Source of the DNA: Thermosinus carboxydivorans Nor1
GTDB lineage: Bacteria; Bacillota; Negativicutes; Sporomusales; Thermosinaceae
NCBI RefSeq assembly: GCF_000169155.1
Contig: NZ_AAWL01000010.1
Location: forward strand, 1-64,000
Length of the DNA: 64,000 bases
Reading direction: 5' to 3'
How positions within the stretch are numbered: position 1 is the stretch's first letter; each line of letters begins with the position of its first letter. This document shows, piece after piece, positions 61,245-64,000 of the stretch. The notes below the pieces were generated by a model, which was not told the DNA's origin, did no database searches, and saw only the letters and a program-made list of their open reading frames with translations. The position numbers and the translations under genes were made by a program.

Positions 61245-61457
61245 ATGGAGGACGACGACAAACGCCAGCTTTTTTCCGCCTTAGGACTAGCCGGAACCAT
61301 CGGCCTGCACATGGCCGTATCGGTGGCGGTAGGCCTTTTCGGGGGCCGGATGGTCGACAACTGGCTGAATACCCATCCGTGGGCCACCGTGGCTGGCATC
61401 GTCCTTGGCATGGTTTCCGGTCTGTGGAGTACCTATAAACGGATTGTGGGAAAGTAG
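61245..61457 (+). CDS. atpZ: AtpZ/AtpI family protein (PF09527)
   Basis: 70 residues with two membrane helices (LGLAGTIGLHMAVSVAVGLFGG, WATVAGIVLGMVSGLWSTY). This small protein often heads atp operons and, with AtpI, may carry Mg2+/Ca2+ or help c-ring assembly. ATG 61245 is set by tgaggtgc; an in-frame ATG at 61230 overlaps that site. It lies 6 bases before atpI. Confidence 0.85.
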   Translation: MEDDDKRQLFSALGLAGTIGLHMAVSVAVGLFGGRMVDNWLNTHPWATVAGIVLGMVSGLWSTYKRIVGK

Positions 61458-61463
61458 GGTTTT

Positions 61464-61868
61464 ATGCAGGAATACGCTATTGAAGCAAGACGCACGTTGC
61501 TGCAAATTGCCGTCTTGGCGCTTTCGGTCATTGGCGGCGCCCTGTTGGCCGGACGCGCCGATTGGGCTCGGGGCTTGGCCTTCGGGTCAGCGGTGAGCGC
61601 TATTTATTTTTGCCTGCTTTGCTACCGGGTGCGCCGCAGCGCGGAAATGCCGGCGGCCAAAGCGGTGGCTTACATGCGGTCAGGCTGGCTGGTGCGGCTT
61701 ATGTTTATTGCTCTAGCGCTTGTCCTTGCCCTCAAGCTGACAACCATCAACTTCTTAGCGGCTGTGACGGGATTATTTTCCCTCCAGATAGTCATCTTTT
61801 TGAATGCCACCGTCCTGGTAGCTAAAGAGCTGTTTAACAGCAACCGACAATACGCAAGAAAGGGGTGA
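61464..61868 (+). CDS. atpI: ATP synthase subunit I
   Basis: 134 residues with four hydrophobic segments (LLQIAVLALSVIGGALLAG, GSAVSAIYFCLLCYRVRRS, LMFIALALVLALKL, AVTGLFSLQIVIFLNATVL). The arrangement fits AtpI, an assembly factor for the c-ring rather than a part of the finished enzyme. It is poorly conserved in sequence; position directly before atpB supports the call. The stop is 4 bases from the atpB start. Confidence 0.85.
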   Translation: MQEYAIEARRTLLQIAVLALSVIGGALLAGRADWARGLAFGSAVSAIYFCLLCYRVRRSAEMPAAKAVAYMRSGWLVRLMFIALALVLALKLTTINFLAAVTGLFSLQIVIFLNATVLVAKELFNSNRQYARKG

Positions 61869-61872
61869 AGGT

Positions 61873-62553
61873 ATGGGACATGGTGGAGGACATGAAATTG
61901 GCGGTCACAAAGTTGCCTATTTTGCCGGTCTGGCGTTCAATATGGATACGCTGTATATGACCTGGCTGACAATGGCCATTGTCATCATCCTGGCTGTTCT
62001 GGCCACGCGACGCTTAAGCCTGGTGCCCAGCGGCTGGCAGAACGCGCTGGAAATGGTGATTTTGGCGCTTTTAGAGCAAATTGAGGCCGCCATGGGACCG
62101 AAAGGCAAGAAATTGGCGCCGCTGCTCATTACGCTATTCCTGTTTTTGCTGGTAGCGAACGAGCTGGGGCTTGTGCCTGGTTTCACGTCGCCGACCAACG
62201 ACCTCAACACCACCCTGGGGTTGGCGCTGTTGGTCATCGCTGTCGTTCATGTCGCCGGAGCTGCGAGCAAAGGACTTTTTAATTATCTCAAGCACTTCCT
62301 GGAGCCGAATATACTGTTCCTGCCAATCAACATCATCGAAGAGGTGTCCAAGCCGGTAACGCTTTCTTTCCGTTTATTCGGCAATATCCTGGCTGGGGAA
62401 ATTCTGATAATCATTTTGGGGATTTTAGTGCCATATGTAATCCCGACAGCTTGGTTGGCATTCAGCGTTTTCGTCGGCATTGTCCAGGCGTTTATCTTTA
62501 CCATCTTGTCGATGTCGTACATTTCCAATGCGTTAAAAGATGACCATCATTAA
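61873..62553 (+). CDS. atpB: ATP synthase subunit a
   Basis: 226 residues, the membrane stator that forms the ion half-channels. Key segments are FLLVANELGLVPGFTSPTND, NIIEEVSKPVTLSFRLFGNILAGE with the essential arginine in the SFRLFGN helix, and VGIVQAFIFTILSMSYISNAL. The N terminus is histidine- and glycine-rich (GHGGGHEIGGH). The ribosome site is aaaggggtgaagg. Confidence 0.95.
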   Translation: MGHGGGHEIGGHKVAYFAGLAFNMDTLYMTWLTMAIVIILAVLATRRLSLVPSGWQNALEMVILALLEQIEAAMGPKGKKLAPLLITLFLFLLVANELGLVPGFTSPTNDLNTTLGLALLVIAVVHVAGAASKGLFNYLKHFLEPNILFLPINIIEEVSKPVTLSFRLFGNILAGEILIIILGILVPYVIPTAWLAFSVFVGIVQAFIFTILSMSYISNALKDDHH

Positions 62554-62607
62554 CCAATAATTTACCGTGCAAAAACACATTTTAAATAGCTGAAGGAGGA
62601 GTTCATT

Positions 62608-62859
62608 GTGGAACACGCCATCATTGTTGCTGCCTCTGTAATTGCCGCTGCGCTGGCCATCGGTTTGGCCGCTTTTGGCGCGGCCATGGGTGACGGCCAG
62701 GTAACGGCCAAGGCAATCGAGGGCATGGCACGACAACCGGAAGCCAAGGGTACGATTCTGGTCAATATGCTCATTTCCGTGGGCCTGATCGAGTCTATTC
62801 CCATTATTGCCGCCGTTATCGCCATCGTGCTGGTCTTTGCCAATCCGTTTATCAAGTAA
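62608..62859 (+). CDS. atpE: ATP synthase subunit c
   Basis: 83 residues, a two-helix hairpin of the rotor ring. The polar loop is ARQPEAKG (Arg42-Gln43-Pro44-Glu45), and the ion-carrying glutamate is Glu62 in SVGLIESIPII. A serine follows Glu62 as in Na+-type rings, but the helix-1 glutamine of Na+ sites is replaced by Asp29 in AMGDGQVTAKA, so the ion cannot be told safely. It starts at GTG 62608 after tgaaggagga. Confidence 0.94.
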   Translation: MEHAIIVAASVIAAALAIGLAAFGAAMGDGQVTAKAIEGMARQPEAKGTILVNMLISVGLIESIPIIAAVIAIVLVFANPFIK

Positions 62860-62931
62860 TTGGGCGTAGATCGGGCGACGGAAAGTTTTTCCGTCGCCTC
62901 CCTTACACGCCGGAAAGAGGAGGGGCCCTCG

Positions 62932-63435
62932 TTGGTTGAACTCAACGCGACACTTATCGCGCAAATAATAAATTTTCTTATTTTGGTGGCCATTCTGACC
63001 AAGGTGGCCTATAAACCGCTGATGCAGGCACTGGCCGACCGGCAGGCCCGCATTGCCGAGAGCATTGCGGCGGCTGACCGGGAACGGGCGGCGGCGGAAG
63101 AGCTTCGCCGCGAGTATCAGCAGCAGCTGGCCGAGGCCCGTACCCAGGCCCAGGCCATTGTCGAAAAAGCGATGAAACTGGCGGAGCAGACCAAGGAGCA
63201 AATTCTGGAAGAAGCCCGGGCCGAACATGCTCGGCTTCTTAAGGAAGCGCAGGCCGAGATCGCCCGTGAGCGCGAGCGCGCCCTCGCGCAAATGAAAAAC
63301 GAGGTGGTTTCCCTGTCCATTGCTGCCGCTACCAAAATTATCGGCCAAAACCTGGATGAAAAAGCCAACGCCAAGCTGGTAGAAGATTTTATTGACAAGC
63401 TTGACCGGCAAAAAATAGGTGGTATGCCATGCTAA
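62932..63435 (+). CDS. atpF: ATP synthase subunit b
   Basis: 167 residues, the peripheral stalk. One N-terminal membrane helix (TLIAQIINFLILVAILTKV) precedes a long charged coiled coil (LADRQARIAESIAAADRERA, ARAEHARLLKEAQAEIARER). The start TTG 62932 is chosen because aaagaggaggg lies 7 bases upstream; the frame is open from 62860 but that part is not conserved. It overlaps atpH by 7 bases. Confidence 0.93.
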   Translation: MVELNATLIAQIINFLILVAILTKVAYKPLMQALADRQARIAESIAAADRERAAAEELRREYQQQLAEARTQAQAIVEKAMKLAEQTKEQILEEARAEHARLLKEAQAEIARERERALAQMKNEVVSLSIAAATKIIGQNLDEKANAKLVEDFIDKLDRQKIGGMPC

Positions 63436-63995
63436 AGAGCCAGTTGGCGCTGAAATACGCCCAGGCCATTTTTGAACTGGCCCAGGAAAAAGGCATGCTG
63501 GACGAGGTGGAAAAACAGCTCACCCTGGTTGAAAGCACTATTTCCAGCCATAACGACCTGGCCACCCTGTTTTATCACCCGCGCGTGCCGGCGGAAGCGA
63601 AAAAAGACACCATCCGCAAGGTTTTTGGCAGTGAGCTGACCGAATATGTGCGCAACTTTCTCCTGCTGCTTGTTGACAAACGCCGGGAGACGGCCTTGCG
63701 CGCCATTGTCCACGAGTTTATCCAGTTGGCCAATCAAGCCCGCAATATCGTTGAAGCCCAGGTCACGACCGCCCGACCCCTCAGCCCTGAAGCGCAGCAG
63801 GCTTTGGCGGCCAAACTCAGCGCCGTGACCGGCCGCAATGTGGCCCTTAAAACCGCTGTGGACGACTCCATCCTTGGCGGTGTTGTCGTAAAAATTGGCG
63901 ACAAGCTGATCGACGGCAGCGTGGCGCGTCAGCTCAACTCGCTGAAAGCGGCGCTGCTTAGCACTGAACTGACTAAGATTGGGGTGACAGACTAG
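63429..63995 (+). CDS. atpH: ATP synthase subunit delta
   Basis: 188 residues, linking the F1 head to the b stalk. QLALKYAQAIFELAQEKGML at the start, FLLLLVDKRRETALRAIVHEF in the middle and DDSILGGVVVKIGDKLIDGSVARQLNSLK at the end are characteristic. It overlaps atpF. An ATG at 63997, after ggggtgacag, is probably the atpA start but only four bases of it lie in the window. Confidence 0.94.
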   Translation: MLKSQLALKYAQAIFELAQEKGMLDEVEKQLTLVESTISSHNDLATLFYHPRVPAEAKKDTIRKVFGSELTEYVRNFLLLLVDKRRETALRAIVHEFIQLANQARNIVEAQVTTARPLSPEAQQALAAKLSAVTGRNVALKTAVDDSILGGVVVKIGDKLIDGSVARQLNSLKAALLSTELTKIGVTD

Positions 63996-64000
63996 CATGA

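Noticed and set aside
62608-62859. Calling the ATP synthase sodium-dependent
   Set aside because: Only the serine after the key glutamate fits; the helix-1 glutamine is not at the expected place.

Overview
The window looks like chromosome from an anaerobic, endospore-forming Firmicute of the Negativicutes type (Sporomusa, Pelosinus or Thermosinus-like). This placement is inferred. It rests on Bacillus-type gene order (prfA, prmC, ywlC to ywlG, glyA, upp), a Gram-positive PurR, SpoVAD, sigma-54 regulation of organic-acid genes, a Mur-ligase-type cyanophycin synthetase and an atp operon of Firmicute layout. No rRNA, tRNA or CRISPR was seen.

Layout. 1-1092: IS110 transposase fragment and degenerate repeat. 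1093-6161: HipA-like kinase-fold gene convergent with an L,D-transpeptidase, then the cyanophycin pair cphB-cphA. 6255-13836: housekeeping genes cheW, ispE, a GntR regulator, a nucleotidyltransferase, purR, ilvA, glmU and prs. 14234-19134: GNAT, polysaccharide deacetylase, pth, an unknown radical SAM protein and a GpgS-like glycosyltransferase with an extra N-terminal domain. 19325-27718: rpmE, DUF1385, prfA, prmC, threonylcarbamoyl-AMP synthase, mntP, ywlE, rpiB, ywlG, glyA, upp. 27877-29997: small secreted protein, methyltransferase, hydroxyacid dehydrogenase. 30355-34768: a spore-type cluster of SpoVAD, two proteins related to 2-hydroxyacyl-CoA dehydratase activases, DUF1657, a 68-residue unknown protein and a convergent DUF421 membrane protein. 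35018-37273: dCMP deaminase, ACT protein, UPF0210 protein.

37290-61034 is an accessory carboxylate-catabolism region. A PrpR-type sigma-54 activator faces a clear -24/-12 promoter that drives a DASS transporter and a LarA-type racemase. An aconitase-family LeuCD-like hydratase and a second, frameshifted DASS gene follow. Next comes a metallo-hydrolase, MFS and DUF6282 cluster. A junction of decayed mobile DNA (group IIC intron fragment, IS3 remnant, beheaded sigma-54 activator) precedes a second -24/-12 promoter. That promoter drives a MatC-like permease, a second LeuCD-like hydratase, a type III CoA-transferase and an HMG-CoA-lyase-family lyase. Together these could hydrate an unsaturated branched dicarboxylate (for example citraconate), activate it to a citramalyl-CoA-type thioester and cleave it to pyruvate plus acetyl-CoA. 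The envelope genes tagO and mnaA and a third DASS transporter follow. The window ends inside the F-type ATP synthase operon (61245-64000).

Two dispersed repeat families mark the intergenic gaps. One is a composite palindromic element carrying an 'accacagaggacgcggag' arm and a 'ggtgccaat...attggca' hairpin. The other is a GTATGAR heptamer tandem repeat, one copy of which forms a perfect-looking terminator. The most novel-looking block is the SpoVAD/activase-like/DUF1657/DUF421 cluster. The two sigma-54-linked hydratase loci come next.
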